Below are positions 10,609 through 23,135 of a DNA stretch of 64,000 bases, piece after piece. The translations under genes and the position numbers were made by a program. Origin of the DNA: Malus domestica (lineage: Eukaryota; Streptophyta; Magnoliopsida; Rosales; Rosaceae); NCBI RefSeq assembly GCF_042453785.1, contig NC_091674.1, forward strand, positions 24,444,001 through 24,508,000, read 5' to 3'. Below the pieces are notes generated by a model that saw nothing but the letters and a program-made list of their open reading frames with translations, did no database searches and was not told where the DNA came from. Each line of letters opens with the position of its first letter. Position 1 is the first letter of the stretch.

Positions 10609-13013
10609 TTAAACCCTGCTATTCTGAGGCAGCGGTAGAACACCGTCAAAAAAGTCACCAAAGTAGCCACGGGGCTCGTGAACTAGCCTTGAAATAATGT
10701 CCCTAAGCGTAATGACTCCTTCCAGATTCCCATCATCGTCCACAACGTATACTCTGTGGATCTTCTTGGAGTCCAGCATCAGGATTAAGTCCTTAATTGT
10801 GTCATCCCTTTTGCACGTAACCATGGTACTCAACATCGGGTAGACTTCCTGATGCTTCTCTAGATAGCTTTCAACTGCTGTCAGGAAGTTCTTCGCCGTG
10901 ATGGATCTGTCAAGACATGTCAAATGAGTGATCCAGATTTACATTGCAACTGAAATTCTTATGAATAAACTTGGAACACTTCTCGCTACATACCTGTAAT
11001 CATGGTATATTTCTGGTGCAGTAAGCAAGAACTGAACATCTCTTAGGCTGATATTACCTACTGCCTTGCTACCACCATTTTCAATCACGGGTACCCCTCC
11101 AACCCTCTTTTTCCTCATCAGCTTAAACGCTTGCAGCACTGGTTCATCCTCGTACACCTGCAACAGAATATTATGCATTCAAGTTAAGCGTTGCGGTAAC
11201 TATGCATGAGAGAAATCCCCAAGTTCATTGAAAGATAGTTTCAGGTGGGAACTGAGAAGAGATTTCACCTTGACAATGCAATTAGCAGTCATCATGGGAA
11301 GACCAAGCTCGGATAGTTTCTTCTTTCCCCAGCTCTCGAACCACTGAAGTCCAGCGCATTCCGCTAACATGTGAATCACAGCAGATTGTGTGATGATATT
11401 ATCAATCTTTCCATCACCCAAATCAACTACAGGAACACTCTTCATTTTGTACTTTGAAAGCAGCAAGAGCATGGTCAAAAACGAGTTTGAGCTCTGCAAA
11501 GCAAGAAACGGAGCCCAGCGAAATGACCCCGAGATATCTCGAACCTGTATTCTCAAATGTTAATATATATATCATGGGAATGAATGATCTTATGTTATTG
11601 AAGATGTTAATAATATTGTATGACCTGTGTGTTCTTGTAAAACTCCGAAGAAGTCAAAGCCTCGAAAAAACTTCCAGAAGTTGCTGCGGCAAAATCAGAG
11701 ACGAAATCGAGTCCTGCAAGATCAAGACCTTTCAGTCCATTAGCTGCTGCTGCCATAGCAGTTGCACTAGATGGACTAGTTGGGGTCCTCGGGGACGATG
11801 GTTCTGACTGTCAAGATTAGCATAATTATCATGTTTTATATTCCTAAACATTGATAATTCATAGCAAAAAAACGTAGCTCCCGAGTCTAAAAACTAAAAA
11901 GGAAAATACTTCAGCTCCTTAACATTTAAGGAGCCGTTCTTCCTTCCAAACAAATCACAGTTTGATATGTGCGCATGACTTTTCTTTTTATGGTTTTAAG
12001 GAGTAGTTATGTTTCTTATGTATCATGATTCAGGATGTGATTTGCAGGTAAGGAGGAGCGCTAAGACAATGCATTTATAAACAACATAGTTGACGCTTTC
12101 AATGCATAATGTTTGTTAACTTGCTAACCTGATGCAGAATCCACACGACAATTCCGGCAAACTCAACAATGCCAATGTATCTGTCGATCCAGCTAGCGTC
12201 CTCAGGTGCATCGACATCCACCACCGGTGCACCAAGAATTCTGTGTTGGGCCAGGATTTTAACAGCTTCAGCTAAACTGGTGTCTGACCTTATCTCAATC
12301 ACTGAAATACAACAAGTTTCCCAAAAAAATTAATCCAACAAACAACAATATTTAAAGAAAAATTTTCAATCCCAAAAACAATCCTCCACTTTTTTTCAAA
12401 ACCTCCTAAATTTATCAGATTCCAACAAAACTGATCCCTCCTAGTTATCTCTTGATTTTTGTTTAATTCTTCTAATAACATTCACCATCAAATTCATATG
12501 GATCACTGGTTAGCTCCACTCTTCCTTACCTACAAATCACAGTCTGATACGTATACAAAAACGTCTCATTGAAATCTCGTAAGAAAGTTTCTCCAACACA
12601 CGTCAAACGGCGATTTTGGTGATTTGAAGGCAACAAGAAACAACATGTAACGAACGAGCCAAGTATTTTCCTTTCTAATCAACAAATCATTTGATCATCA
12701 CAGCAGATACATATGCTACAAATTCTAACATGATCCCATGTCATTACATCTGTATATATGCATATATATATATATATATATGTTACATGTATAAGTGTAG
12801 TGTATGGATGGATGTAAATGGGGTACCTTGATTCTCAGGAGCAGGAGGGAAAGCAGAAACAGGGACGCTCTCAAAACAAGCATTGAGCTTCTCAGTTGGA
12901 CTCAGCTGTGGCTCCTGAACGTCCCACAAATCCTCTACCTGCATCCCCAGCTTCGCCTCTGGACTCCTCGGACTCCCTCCCTCCCCCGTCGTCGTCACCG
13001 CCGGCACACCCAT
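10609..13013 (-). CDS. KING1: SnRK1 regulatory subunit gamma-like (KIN-gamma), CBS-domain protein
   Basis: This is the plant gamma-type, SNF4-like protein linked to the SnRK1 energy-sensing kinase. Exons on the minus strand are 13013-12827, 12301-12129, 11807-11625, 11544-11269, 11157-10994 and 10906-10609, all GT-AG and in phase, giving 426 aa. The N-terminus has SPRSPEAKLGMQVEDLWDVQEPQLSPTEKL in two parts, typical of this family. Four CBS modules follow: IEIRSDTSLAEAVKIL...APVVDVD with IVEFAGIVVWIL; KMKSVPVVDLGDGKIDNIITQSAV; VYEDEPVLQAFKLM...VGGVPVIENGG with NISLRDVQFLL; and TIKDLILMLDSKKIHRVYVVDDDG with GVITLRDIISRLVHEP. The start at 13011-13013 is the first in-frame ATG; an upstream TTG is not used. 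A (CT)n tract on the plus strand at 13044-13072 sits in the likely 5' UTR as GA repeats. Binding of nucleotides by plant gamma forms is debated, so the sensor role is family knowledge only. Confidence 0.94.
12760..12781. repeat. (AT)n microsatellite in KIN-gamma intron 1
   Basis: An uninterrupted run of AT dinucleotides lies just inside the first intron of the KIN-gamma gene, about 45 bp from the exon 1 donor. It is a likely polymorphic marker. Confidence 0.85.
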
Positions 13014-13039
13014 TTTCCTCTCAACACCCAAATTTCCAA

Positions 13040-13043
<4 letters not shown>

Positions 13044-13072
<29 letters not shown>
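13044..13072. repeat. (CT)n microsatellite in KIN-gamma 5' UTR
   Basis: A CT run lies 30-60 bp upstream of the KIN-gamma start codon. On the gene strand it reads (GA)n or (AG)n, a common feature of plant 5' leaders that can bind BPC/GAGA-type factors. That role is inference. Confidence 0.85.
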
Positions 13073-13073
<1 letters not shown>

Positions 13074-13771
13074 GTGGAAACTCTGTTACTCCGAATCAGA
13101 CAAAGATAGGATCACCCTCTCCAATATTTAACGACAAAAACCATAAAGTAAACACTAACACACGTCAGTGTTCTTGTCGTGCATGAGCAATCCAGGCCGT
13201 TGGTTTTTCATACTCCTACTGAAAGGTACTCGTTCGGACACGTGTACGATTTTGATGACGACGATACATTGATCGTGATGGGCCTGCGGTTCAATTATTA
13301 CGAGTTGTTATTGGGCAATGCATATCCGATTCCTCTGATTACTTTAAGGAAAAATTCTTATCCGGTTTTCAATGCCGACCACACTGGTGGGCGACGCTAT
13401 CGTGCGCCGGAGCGCCCTTTGCGCACCCTGCGTTCGAGGATGAACCGCTGACGTGGACGTGAGACCGACACGTGGTTTCTGTTTACTGGATTGTAGGCTT
13501 GTAGCTTTGCTCAATGTTACCTGCGGTTCGGTCGTTGACGGTTACTGGTGAATCGGTGGGCGAGCGGGGTTTCCAAAAGTGGAAGAGAAACCGCGGGCGG
13601 GCAATTTGTATGGTCCGGGTCGGCTTACATTATACCAGGCCCAATGCTGACCTGTACTATGGTGGGCCTCTAAAGATTAGAGTTGAGTCCAACCCATTCT
13701 ATATAGTCTCATTTATTTTTAATTCAAACAATATGAATGCTGATAATTGGATTATGAATAATAGTAAATTG

Positions 13772-14224
13772 TAACAATGGTCATTTAATTTAACTCAATT
13801 GAAGCATTGATCTATTAACTAAAAATCTATTACCATTGGTCCCTCAACTCATCAAAACGTGCAGTTATAGTCCCTCAACTAAAAATACATTACCGTTGGT
13901 CCCTCAACTTTAATTCAACTAGAGAAATGGTCTCTCAACTTTAATTCGATTGTAGCATTAGTCCTTCCAACATAACTCATTTTCACAAAATTTTGAAGAA
14001 GTTGACGAAAATGACCATAGCTATACGTTTTGATGAGCTGACGGATCCCAATTGTATCAATGGTCATTCCAACATAACTTATTTTGATAAAATTCTAACG
14101 AAAATGATCATAGCTTACACATTTTGATTAGTTAAGGGACCAATGGTAATGAATTTTTAGTTGAATGATCATTGCTCCAATTTGATTAAAGTTAAGGGAC
14201 CAATGGTAATGAATTTTTAGTTGA
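13772..14224. repeat. Foldback repeat of the 'GGTCCCTCAACT' family
   Basis: It is built from words such as TTACCATTGGTCCCTCAACT on the left and their reverse complements (TTAAGGGACCAATGGTAATG) on the right. The right arm holds a 31-bp near-perfect direct duplication, at about 14134-14165 and 14193-14224. A truncated relative lies at 22926-23135. No coding content is present. It looks like a MITE-type foldback, superfamily unknown. Confidence 0.65.
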
Positions 14225-15002
14225 AACATCTTTCTCGAAGACTCTCCCGAATCCTCCCTCTTGATCTATCTCTCCCATATTCTTCCCTTTCGATCTCTCT
14301 CTCCCAGAGTTCTCCTTCTCGGTTTTCAGTCCACTCTCATTCCCTCTCGATCTCTTTCTCCCATAGTCCTTCCTCTCGATTCTTAGTCCCCTCTCCCACT
14401 CGAGTCGAGTCCTTTTGTGAACACCACAATTGCCATCGTCTCTTGACTCTCCTCCCAAAGGTGACCACCCATCACCGCCACTGAAAACACCACAATCATC
14501 CTGCGATTCGAAATATCATGTCATATTCTCTCAAATTAAGGTAATTTCTAAATTAGGGTTTTTGAATTATCTGGGTTTCTGTTCAAGGATTTAGGACTTT
14601 TGAATTAGGATTTTTGAAATTTTTAGGTTAATGAATTTAGGGATACAATTTCTTAATTTTATAGATTTAATTGGTTTTGGTTTTGATTTTAGTTTAGCTT
14701 TGGAAAATCATGTTGTAAAGGATCTTGCTGGACTTGTTAAAGTCTTCTTTTTATCCACTTTGGGGGCTCGATTTGGCTTGATTTCAGGCCACTGGCTCGA
14801 GTTTGGTGGTCCTTTTGATGGCAGCAGCAGCAAAGGATGCAGGCTGTTAGGGTTTTTTCTATTGGGCTTGGTTTTGTTGTTAGGTCCATACTTTTGTTGT
14901 TGTGTTTGCATTGTATGTGGGCCCCTCTCTTGTAAATGTAAATCTGTGTGTTGTTGGTAATAAAACAAGAGCCCAATGTCAGACCCAAAAAAAGGTAATT
15001 GG
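14225..15002. other. Pyrimidine-rich then GT-rich non-coding stretch
   Basis: 14225-14460 is a strongly CT-biased strand (TCTCTCTCCC words). 14620-14960 has an open frame of about 109 codons rich in Leu/Phe/Cys that matches no known family. TAATAAAACAAGAGCCC near 14957 could be a polyadenylation region. I see no gene I can support. Confidence 0.35.
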
Positions 15003-17292
15003 TGACACACCCCGACCGAGATCGAGGCATGTTGGCCGTCACGTGAGGGTGACGTAGCCATGTGCACAGTGAGGAAGCAATTAAGATAAGAAATATACGA
15101 ATAAATTAAAATCGAAAGCTACTAATGTGCACTAATAAACGGGAAGTGCTAGGAGTGAGATACAAGTGTAAATACTTCTATTTAGAGCATAGAAAGTATA
15201 GGTGCAGTCCAGTAGGACAATTACTAATTATACAGTACCCTAAGATGTCCTACAATTATTTTAATATGTCAGAACCGCCGGAATCCTCGTACGTCACCAA
15301 CAGCAGTTACCTAAAACCTGGAAAGGCGCAAAACAGAAAACGTGAGTGGGCAAAAACAAATGTTTTACAAAACCATTTCATTTCTCAACAGTTCTAACCC
15401 CTCGCCGTAAAACATGTATAATTTTCCCAGAAATAGAATATAATCATATGTATAAACATATATGTAAATATATTCATTCAAATCATGCTTCACATATTCA
15501 TAATTATAAGTATGTCATGCCAAGATGCAAATAGAATAAGTAATTCAGGTGAGAATAATTGCATGGAAGATAACATATAAGCCAGAACCTCTGCATAAAT
15601 ATGTACGGCTGAATTCATAGCTCATCAGTCAATCTAGCCGGAGTCACTACTATGACTTGTACGGCATTACACTGCACATAAGTCGGAACCACTAAAAAGG
15701 GGTTTATACGACAAAACTCGGTGTAATATAATTATGCTCAATACTACTCTCTCATGATAGCTGGACGATAAATCGTTAGTCACCTATGAGTCGGAACCAC
15801 CTATAATGGTCTGTACGACAAGATTGTGCATCTAAATTGGATCTAATATGAGCATATGGTGCGGGATGTGACATTATAATAACATGCATGTGTCTTATCT
15901 CTGGCTAAATCACAATCACCCGAGGTGCAGGTTTATGAGCTCTATGCTTCTCAAATAATCACAACCATTATTCACATTCACAATTCATAAACTCACCTGG
16001 GCTTACCTGAGCGTCCACATCACCACAATTATATATTATGCATCATATACTATTTCATATTCTGAATATAAATTTATATGCATGGCATTTCAAATCATAC
16101 TTTCATTTAAACGCATATTCTGGGAAAATATCGAGTATATAAATATATATTGAAAACCAAAAGCCCACTCACTGGTATGTCGAAGGGTCATAGCCCCCGA
16201 GTTGCCCTTGACTGCACTCGTCCTCAGGATAAGCCTCCTCTATATACGAAATAACTATAAAAACGTTATTTAAAGCACATAGACAAAACTAGCTAATAAC
16301 TTCTCATACAATACTCAAATGGGGTATTTGAATATACCAACATGATCTACACAACCTCACGAACATCCCCATATTTTTAGAAAAATTTTCCGACCACCCA
16401 CGCTCCGACCAAGGCACGACAACACGCGCAGCCACGCGCATGAACCCTAACAAAAACCCTACCTGCCGTTAAGAATAATTCGTTAAATAGTAATGGAATC
16501 CGTTAGTTTTACCTGACGGCGTCAGAATATTCCATCAACTTTGACGAAATATTCTATCTTCTTCTCCGGCTAGCCTTGTCGTCGCCGTTCGCCGGAAACT
16601 GGAAAAATACGAAAACCTTTATATCTCACTCATTTTTCATCCAAATTTCATGAAACTAGTACCAAATTGAAGCTCTTAACTTATAGAACATTTCCTTAAC
16701 TGTTTAAAGCCCCAAAGATCACAGGATCTCACTGGAGAAATTCGAGAAAACATGCCAAACTTGAAACTCACGATCTCGACGTCCAAAATCTTCCAACGAA
16801 CCACTCATAGCCTCGTGAGGACCTCCTTAAGCTACCTATAAGCTTAAAATCCACTGAAACCTTCACATTGATGTGTGCATGAAAAGTGCACCAAATCGGA
16901 GGTTAGAGTTCTCGGGGTTTTTTAGGTTTTCAAGTCCTAAAAATGGTATATATGAACTCAGGGACTTGCAAAGAGTTCGAATCTTACCTTCTTGACGTCA
17001 ATCCGTGCGTGAAATGCGAGTTTGGCGTTCGTCCGTACATTAAGGAAGGAGAGAGAGTGAGTCCGAAAGAGAGAGAGCATAGGAGAGAAGTGAGAGGAAG
17101 AGTTTGTGTGTGTGAGTGGTCCACGTGGTCACCAACCAAAACCACAAAACCAATTTCAAACTTTGTTCCAAAAATTAAGGAAATTGCAAGTTTGAACCAC
17201 CATTTACATGCATAACACACCACACGCTCACATCCAAGGGTAAAATAGTCAATTTACGTCATCGATAATTTATTTCGAGTTAGGCTATGACA
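15003..17292 (-). mobile_element. Solo-LTR-like insertion, 2.29 kb, 5-bp TSD
   Basis: On the minus strand it starts TGTCATAGCCTAACTCG and ends GGTCGGGGTGTGTCA, the TG...CA ends of an LTR. A perfect 5-bp duplication, ATTGG, lies at 14998-15002 and 17293-17297. Its U5-like end (GGCTACGTCACCCTCACGTGACGGCC...GGGGTGTGTCA) resembles that of the element at 25358-28366. It has no gag-pol, PBS or second LTR, so a solo LTR left by LTR-LTR recombination is the simplest reading. The length would suit a large Gypsy-type LTR, but lineage is not shown. Confidence 0.85.
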
Positions 17293-17880
17293 ATTGGACC
17301 CGTGGACCCATCCCAAATCAGCCCGTTTCAAACGGGCCGGGTTAGGTCCAGTTCCCAAATTTAAAATCTCTCTACCCAGCCTGGCCCGTGCCTAGCCCTA
17401 GATTGAACATCATATGTCATTGAATAATTAGAGACACTTGAAAAAACAATCTATCCTTCAATAATACTAGTATTTGCCTACACACTTTGTGTGTATGAAC
17501 ACATTTTTTTTAGAAAATGAGAATGAGAGAGGGAGAGAAGGAGGGAGAGAGAACGTGGGGGGGGAGTAGAAGGTTTTTGTTTTTGGTTTTTTTATATTTT
17601 ATATTTTTAATATTTGAGATATTTTAACATCACCTGTATGTGATGTTTCAATAAAAAATAGTAAATTTGGACCTGTGAAATTATCTTATTGCCCATCATT
17701 TTTCTCGTGTGATAAAAGACTAAATAATCTTTTTACCCTCTTTTGATTAATAAAAAATGTTTCATTAATTAATAGAGATAATGTCATCCGGTGGTTCGGA
17801 CACACTGAAAATTTTCTTTGAAAAACCGAGAAACACCGCCAAATCATTACACACGTGCGGCCCAAGGGGGTCCCACTCCC
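17293..17880. other. Intergenic, upstream of SAP gene
   Basis: It contains AAACGGGCCGGGTTAGG-type repeat words at 17320-17400, purine-rich GAGAGAGG tracts at 17520-17560 and AT-rich filler. No gene is seen. Confidence 0.4.
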
Positions 17881-17882
17881 CG

Positions 17883-17890
17883 TATATATA
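17883..17890 (+). promoter_or_regulatory. Probable TATA box of SAP-domain gene
   Basis: TATATATA in the context CCCCGTATATATAGCG lies 133 bp before the ATG at 18023. It is followed about 45 bp later by CT-rich leader sequence. Spacing and context suit a plant core promoter. Confidence 0.6.
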
Positions 17891-18022
17891 GCGAAAAGAA
17901 ATTGTACTGGTCATCAAACTAGACTCCCACACTCACAGAACCCCGTCTGATTTGACTCTCACCGTCTCTCTTTTTACCTCTGTGTGAATACTTTTTACCC
18001 AAGGTGTTCTTCACGCGCCTCC

Positions 18023-21000
18023 ATGGAGGCCTCGTCTTCTCAGCCGCCGTCCGGTACGAATCAAACGGCCAACGGCCCTTCCATGCTCCTCCAGAACCTC
18101 CCCTCCCGCGGCCTCTTCTCCTCCACCGTCCTCTCCTCCAATCCGGTGATCAATTCCTCTTCTTTCCTTTTTATTTGTATTTTCCTTTTGGGTTGCCGAT
18201 GTATTATTGGATTCATCAGTTTTTCATTTCACATGGTTCCAATTAATCTATGACTAAAACAAGCATTTGGGTCTTAGGATTTTACAGCTATGAAGTAAAT
18301 TGAGAGTAAAGACTTCGACTTTTTATTTATTTGTCTGTTGGGTTCAGACTGAATTGTATAATTTGCATTTGTATGTAGTCGATTGTGAATAATCTTGGTG
18401 TAATTCTGTATCTTAGGAAGTAAAAAGTATTGGGTTTTGTTTTGATTGAGTTTATGACTGTTGGGTTTTCAATTTTATGTGGGAAAGTAGATTTGAATAC
18501 GCCATATTGATTTTATATGTGGACGATTTTCCATGTTTTTTACAGATGTTCGGTTTTGCATGTTATATAACTTGTAAGCACTCGGCATGTACTGAATTTC
18601 AAATCGTTATCTATTACCAAGTGTACATGTGAATGCTAATTTTATCCCAATTGCATTAAAATGTGTTGCTTTCTGTATACAATGGAGAGCATCGTAGGTG
18701 TGCTAGGTTAGCGGCCTAGAACGCTTCATTGGATAACAACAATGTACCAAGTTATTTGAATCAATAATTTATTGATCAAGTGCTGGAAAGAGTATAAAGT
18801 CTAAAAATTTGAAAGTTGTAGGAGGTTATCATAGTTTTGTATCTAGGTTTGTTTTCTAATATGAGAAGCCAGTTTGATCAAGTTTGTGTTTTATGAAATC
18901 AATTTTCTGTGATGCATTTCTTAGCGTGTTTCACTCATTTGGCCATTCAAAAGACAAGTGCTTTTGGAAATTAATGTATTGATTTAAACAACTATTTTGA
19001 CCAATTATATTGTCTGATTCCTATCTGGTTCTTCCACCACCTACTTCTCTCCCTGTTTTGCTTACATGATGCAGAACTTTTTCAGGGCGGAGTGCGAGTT
19101 TATGTATGTACCCATGACACCTCACCCCCAGGTTTACATGTGCTTTTAAGTCTCTAAAATTCATTTATTTGGCTCTATGCTAATGCATTATTTTGCAAAA
19201 TTTGTTATTTTTGTTTATCATATTCAGTTTATTCCACTTCTGACTTTACAGCTTGATCTTGTTTATCCAGATGGTCAACTGATACAGACAAACCAACAGA
19301 ACATATTGATTAGATCACTTACACTTAAAAAACAGAAGGGAGATTCCAGTTCAAAGGATGCAAAAAGCTCCGGTGCAGCTGAAAGTTCTAAAAAGAGGTA
19401 CGACATGGATTTTATTGATAAGATCCACCTGTTTGTTTATGTTTGAATGAACTAATTACTTTGAGGGTTTAACTTATAGTTTTTTGTATTAAGTAACTGC
19501 CTTTTACCATTCAGTATCTTCATATGGGCATCCCTTGATGTAGCCTTTTTGGGTGCTCATTTCTATATTTATCATTGTATTCAGTCTCAATTTGACCAGG
19601 GAAAAAGATTGTGTGCAGTCTCGTTTACCTGTTTTCGTTTATCATTTAGGCCTGCTGAAAGAGTTTTGGATAGCAAGGCTTCAGCTAAGAAAGCCACTAG
19701 TCAAACTAGTTCTCGACAAGGTAAGGTTCTTCGGCTTTTATGTTGCATTAGCTATCAGTTAGACATAAGTCATCATCAAGTCTTTTGACTAAAAGAATGT
19801 GTTGGATGAATTGGGTTCTCAGTTTTCAATGACTAGAATGTTTATTTCATTATCGTTTATAAGGGGTTTAGTAGAATGTTTTTTTTTTTTTTTCATTATC
19901 GTTTATAAGGGGTAGAGAGGTCGCACTTGGTGCGATGGCAAGTGCCTTCGCCCATGAGCGGTAGGTCTCGGGTTCGAGACTTGGGAGCAGCCTCTCCATA
20001 AATGGGGGTAAGGCTAGCCGACATTCACCTCTCCCAGACCCTGCGTAAAGCGGGAGCCTTGTGCACTGGGTACGACCTTTTTATCGTTTATAAGGGGTAG
20101 AGGTCGCACTTGGTGCGATGGCAAGTGCCTTCGCCCATGAGCGGTAGGTCTCGGGTTCGAGACTTGGGAGCAGCCTCTCCATAAATGGGGGTAAGGCTAG
20201 CCGACATTCACCTCTCCCAGACCCTGCGTAAAGCAGGAGCCTTGTGCACTGGGTACGACCTTTTTATCGTTTATAAGGGGTGGTTCCTTGATATCTATCT
20301 TTTACGTTTAACTTTAATTTTTCAAATTCATAATTTTGTTATGCTGTAAAGTCCCGTCCTTGAATTGTATCACCTTTATTACTTGTCAAAGGGTACAAGC
20401 TTTCTCTCATATGTGAAATTGGTGGTCAATTGCATAATTTTACGGTCTCATTGTGGTTTGAAATGTTTACCAACCAACAATGATTGCATGGTGCAATGAA
20501 TTTCATGATGTGCAGTTTTGACTCCGAAGGTTCTGCCATCTTGTTACTTCTGTGTACAATTTGAAATCAAATATTAATTCAATTTCTCTTGTTTTTGCTG
20601 ACATCTCTGATTATAATATCTCGCATTCTAGAGATGTATTTGTCTTTCTAACTTCCATGCATAGTGGGTGGACCCATTTGATCTTCACTAGAAGACCCAA
20701 TGCTTCTTAAATTAGAGCAGCTTTTTAGTAATCTATTGAACGAGTCCAATTTTTCTGAATTTCCCGTGAATCAATTGTACCTTTATAGTTATAGATTGCA
20801 ATTGCTTTAACGTGCAGAGGGATCAAGCAGTCAAGCATCATCTAGTAGGGACTTCCAAGGGTTAACTGTAGAGAGGCTCCGTGCCCTTCTGAAGGCTAAA
20901 GGTCTTTCTACAAAGGGGAAAAAGGTAAGTATGAAGACCATCTAATCTCAAATCTAAGTATTTGTTTAGAGGACCCATTTACATATTTACCGGAATGGGG

Positions 21001-21165
21001 GTGTTTATTGCTCTGTGGACTGTTGGCACTTGAGATCCGATAAAGCTTCGTTATCATTTTTGTTGTTATTTTGGCGGAGATAAAACCTTCATCTGCTTTT
21101 ATTCATCCATGAAATAATGCGTGCAGGATGAATTGATTGCACGGCTGAGAAGTTCAAGTGGTTAA
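18023..21165 (+). CDS. Small SAP-domain protein, 6 exons
   Basis: SAP domains are helix-extended-helix motifs that bind DNA or RNA in nuclear proteins. Exons 18023-18145, 19086-19131, 19271-19397, 19650-19720, 20818-20924 and 21127-21165 are all GT-AG and join in phase to 170 aa. The N-terminal third is Ser/Pro-rich ([26 protein letters not shown]), followed by [15 protein letters not shown] and [24 protein letters not shown], a pattern I recall from a conserved plant SAP family. The SAP motif fills the last 35 residues: [29 protein letters not shown] in two parts. The 46-bp exon 2 is the least certain; the alternative acceptor at 19076 would change frame. The intron before exon 5 carries two SINE copies. 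Partners are unknown. Confidence 0.85.
19914..20082 (+). mobile_element. tRNA-derived SINE, copy A
   Basis: It begins AGAGGTCGCACTTGGTGCGATGGC, with an A-box-like TGGTGCGATGGCAAGTG and a B box GGTTCGAGACTTG, and ends GGGTACGACCTTTTT. The pol III boxes and T-rich terminus are of the plant Au-type SINE pattern. It is flanked by copies of TTATCGTTTATAAGGGGT. It lies within an intron of the SAP gene, on the sense strand. Confidence 0.85.
20099..20264 (+). mobile_element. tRNA-derived SINE, copy B (tandem)
   Basis: Nearly identical to copy A; I see AAAGCAGGAG for AAAGCGGGAG and a two-base difference at the 5' edge (GTAGAG versus GTAGAGAG). It is separated from copy A by, and followed by, the same TTATCGTTTATAAGGGGT sequence, which also occurs before copy A and once more at about 19851. 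Confidence 0.85.
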
Positions 21166-22925
21166 GCACAGTTCAGACGGCGGAGCAACTCCTCTGTTAT
21201 CTGTATGTGTACTCTTCTAGGGGGAGAGTAGTTTCATCCATTTTGATGTAAGTTAGGAATGATGTAAGCTGGAATTATCGATATTTTGAATGACGACGAC
21301 AAGTTCTAGACACTGTGAACCGCATTTTGTATCATCTTGTTTGATAAATTCTATTTCGCGCTTTTAGCATTGCATTTTTCTATTCCGCTCTTGTGGTATT
21401 TTCTAGCTTTAATGGAGTTTATACCGACAAATCTGGTTATAATGCTCAAGCTACTGCAAATGAGCAACTTGGATTATGAAAAGGACGGTGCTATTCACAC
21501 TCCTCTTTACCTTTCATACACCTTATGTAAATTTTTGTTCTTTGCTTATGTTCAATTCATTCAATTCAATGGTCGAAAATTAAAAAAGGTGTGGAAGGTA
21601 AAAAAAAATATGTGGATAACGCCGTCCTGGAAAAATTCCCAAAATTTTGAGAAAGGAATGTGCTGAGTAGTGGGTGCAAATAGAAGCACTCGAAAAAAAA
21701 AGAAGGAAACTGCGGTCTGTCTCAGACCCATAACCCAAACTGATTGAGGAGCCGGGAATATGCTCCTGAAGAGAGGTCCAAAGTGAACTATCTCCAACCC
21801 AAAGTCCCATGGGAAGATTCTCTTTATATATGCAGTTGCTATTCACATTTAGACCTCTTTCAACATTAAGAGAAGTACTATAAGACAGTATGTTGAAAGT
21901 GTTTCTACAGTACACATATGTATGGGATGCATCAATGTTTGAACGACATTGAAACTATCAAAATCAAGTCATCCAATGCACGAATGCGTTGTAGAATTTT
22001 CTGTTAGTTGATGCAATTCCAAACACTTCATTGACATCAGCTTTTCATTCTTGTAGACTAAACTTATGAATACTACAGTGGAATGAACTGGTGGATAATC
22101 TTCTCTTCATCGCACTTTATATCAGGCTTGAGCCCTTTCCCCTATCCATAACCTAACATAGTAAAAATATCGTTTGTAATAAAAAAAAAATTGTGAATAA
22201 GAAATTCTATACTTAATATTTGCTTATCAAAAGGATTTGAATCTTGAGCTTCAAAATCCTATAAACTAAAAATAACTGAGTTTCACTTTGGACAGTCCAG
22301 ACAGATTAGGGCTGGAAATATTAGGTAAGATTGCCTGATTATGGCAACTTTTACACCAGGTAAACAATGTGAATTTTGATAAAAGAAGAAAACAAGAGTA
22401 ATTTAATACTTCTGTGAAAGATGCCCTTCATAACGCTTCATTCTACGTAAGTTGTTCTTACAAATAATTAAAAGCCTGCATGCATGAATGCCGCGACCGT
22501 TTTGTAGCCCGGACGGTGCACGTTTTGGATTGTATTTTGTACTTTTATTTCCGATAAGAGTATCTAACTTATTTGAAGCTTCAAGTTATGAAACTGGTTT
22601 GGATGCTTACAACAAGGCCTAGTTTTTTGAGGACCTGTCCTAATTGTGGGAATCGCACGGCGGCGTATTGATGTTGAGGGAAAATGTTTGAATGGTGTAA
22701 CTTGAGTATTGGTCACTTCTTGGAAGGAAAAGCATCACGCTGTGATTGGATTTGAGAGCTGAGGGTGACAACAGGTGTCGATATATCTACAGGGAGAAAA
22801 GGAACACCATCTAAGCTAGCTTCCCACCAAATAAAATTGAGACCTTTTGGTCCACGTGCCAAGCATATTTCACATTATTTTTGTGCCATGAGCCAGGGAT
22901 TCATTTTCGTACAGAAAAAATTGTA
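21166..22925. other. Intergenic, no supported gene
   Basis: The SAP gene 3' UTR runs into the start. The rest has short open frames with no recognisable domain and low-complexity runs. I see no TIR pair that I can close. Confidence 0.4.
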
Positions 22926-23135
22926 GTAATGATCTTTTAATTTTAATTTAATTGGATCAATGGTCTCTCAATTGAAAATCTTTGGCCGTTGGTCCCTTAA
23001 ATCATCAAAACATGAATCAATAGTCATTTTCATTAATTCCGTCAGACTTCTGTCAAAATGTCATGTCGAAAGGGTCATTACTCTAATTTGGATAAAGTTG
23101 AGGGATCATTTCTACAATTTTCTCTTTCGTACGTG
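22926..23135. repeat. Truncated copy of the 'GGTCCCTCAACT' foldback family
   Basis: It has words such as GATCAATGGTCTCTCAATTG, CGTTGGTCCCTTAA and CATTAATTCCGTCAGACTTC, ending GTTGAGGGATCATTTCTAC. These parallel 13772-14224. No target duplication was found. Confidence 0.5.

Noticed and set aside
12783..13031. KIN-gamma start six codons upstream at 13029-13031
   Set aside because: The codon there is TTG, not ATG. The first in-frame ATG is at 13011-13013.
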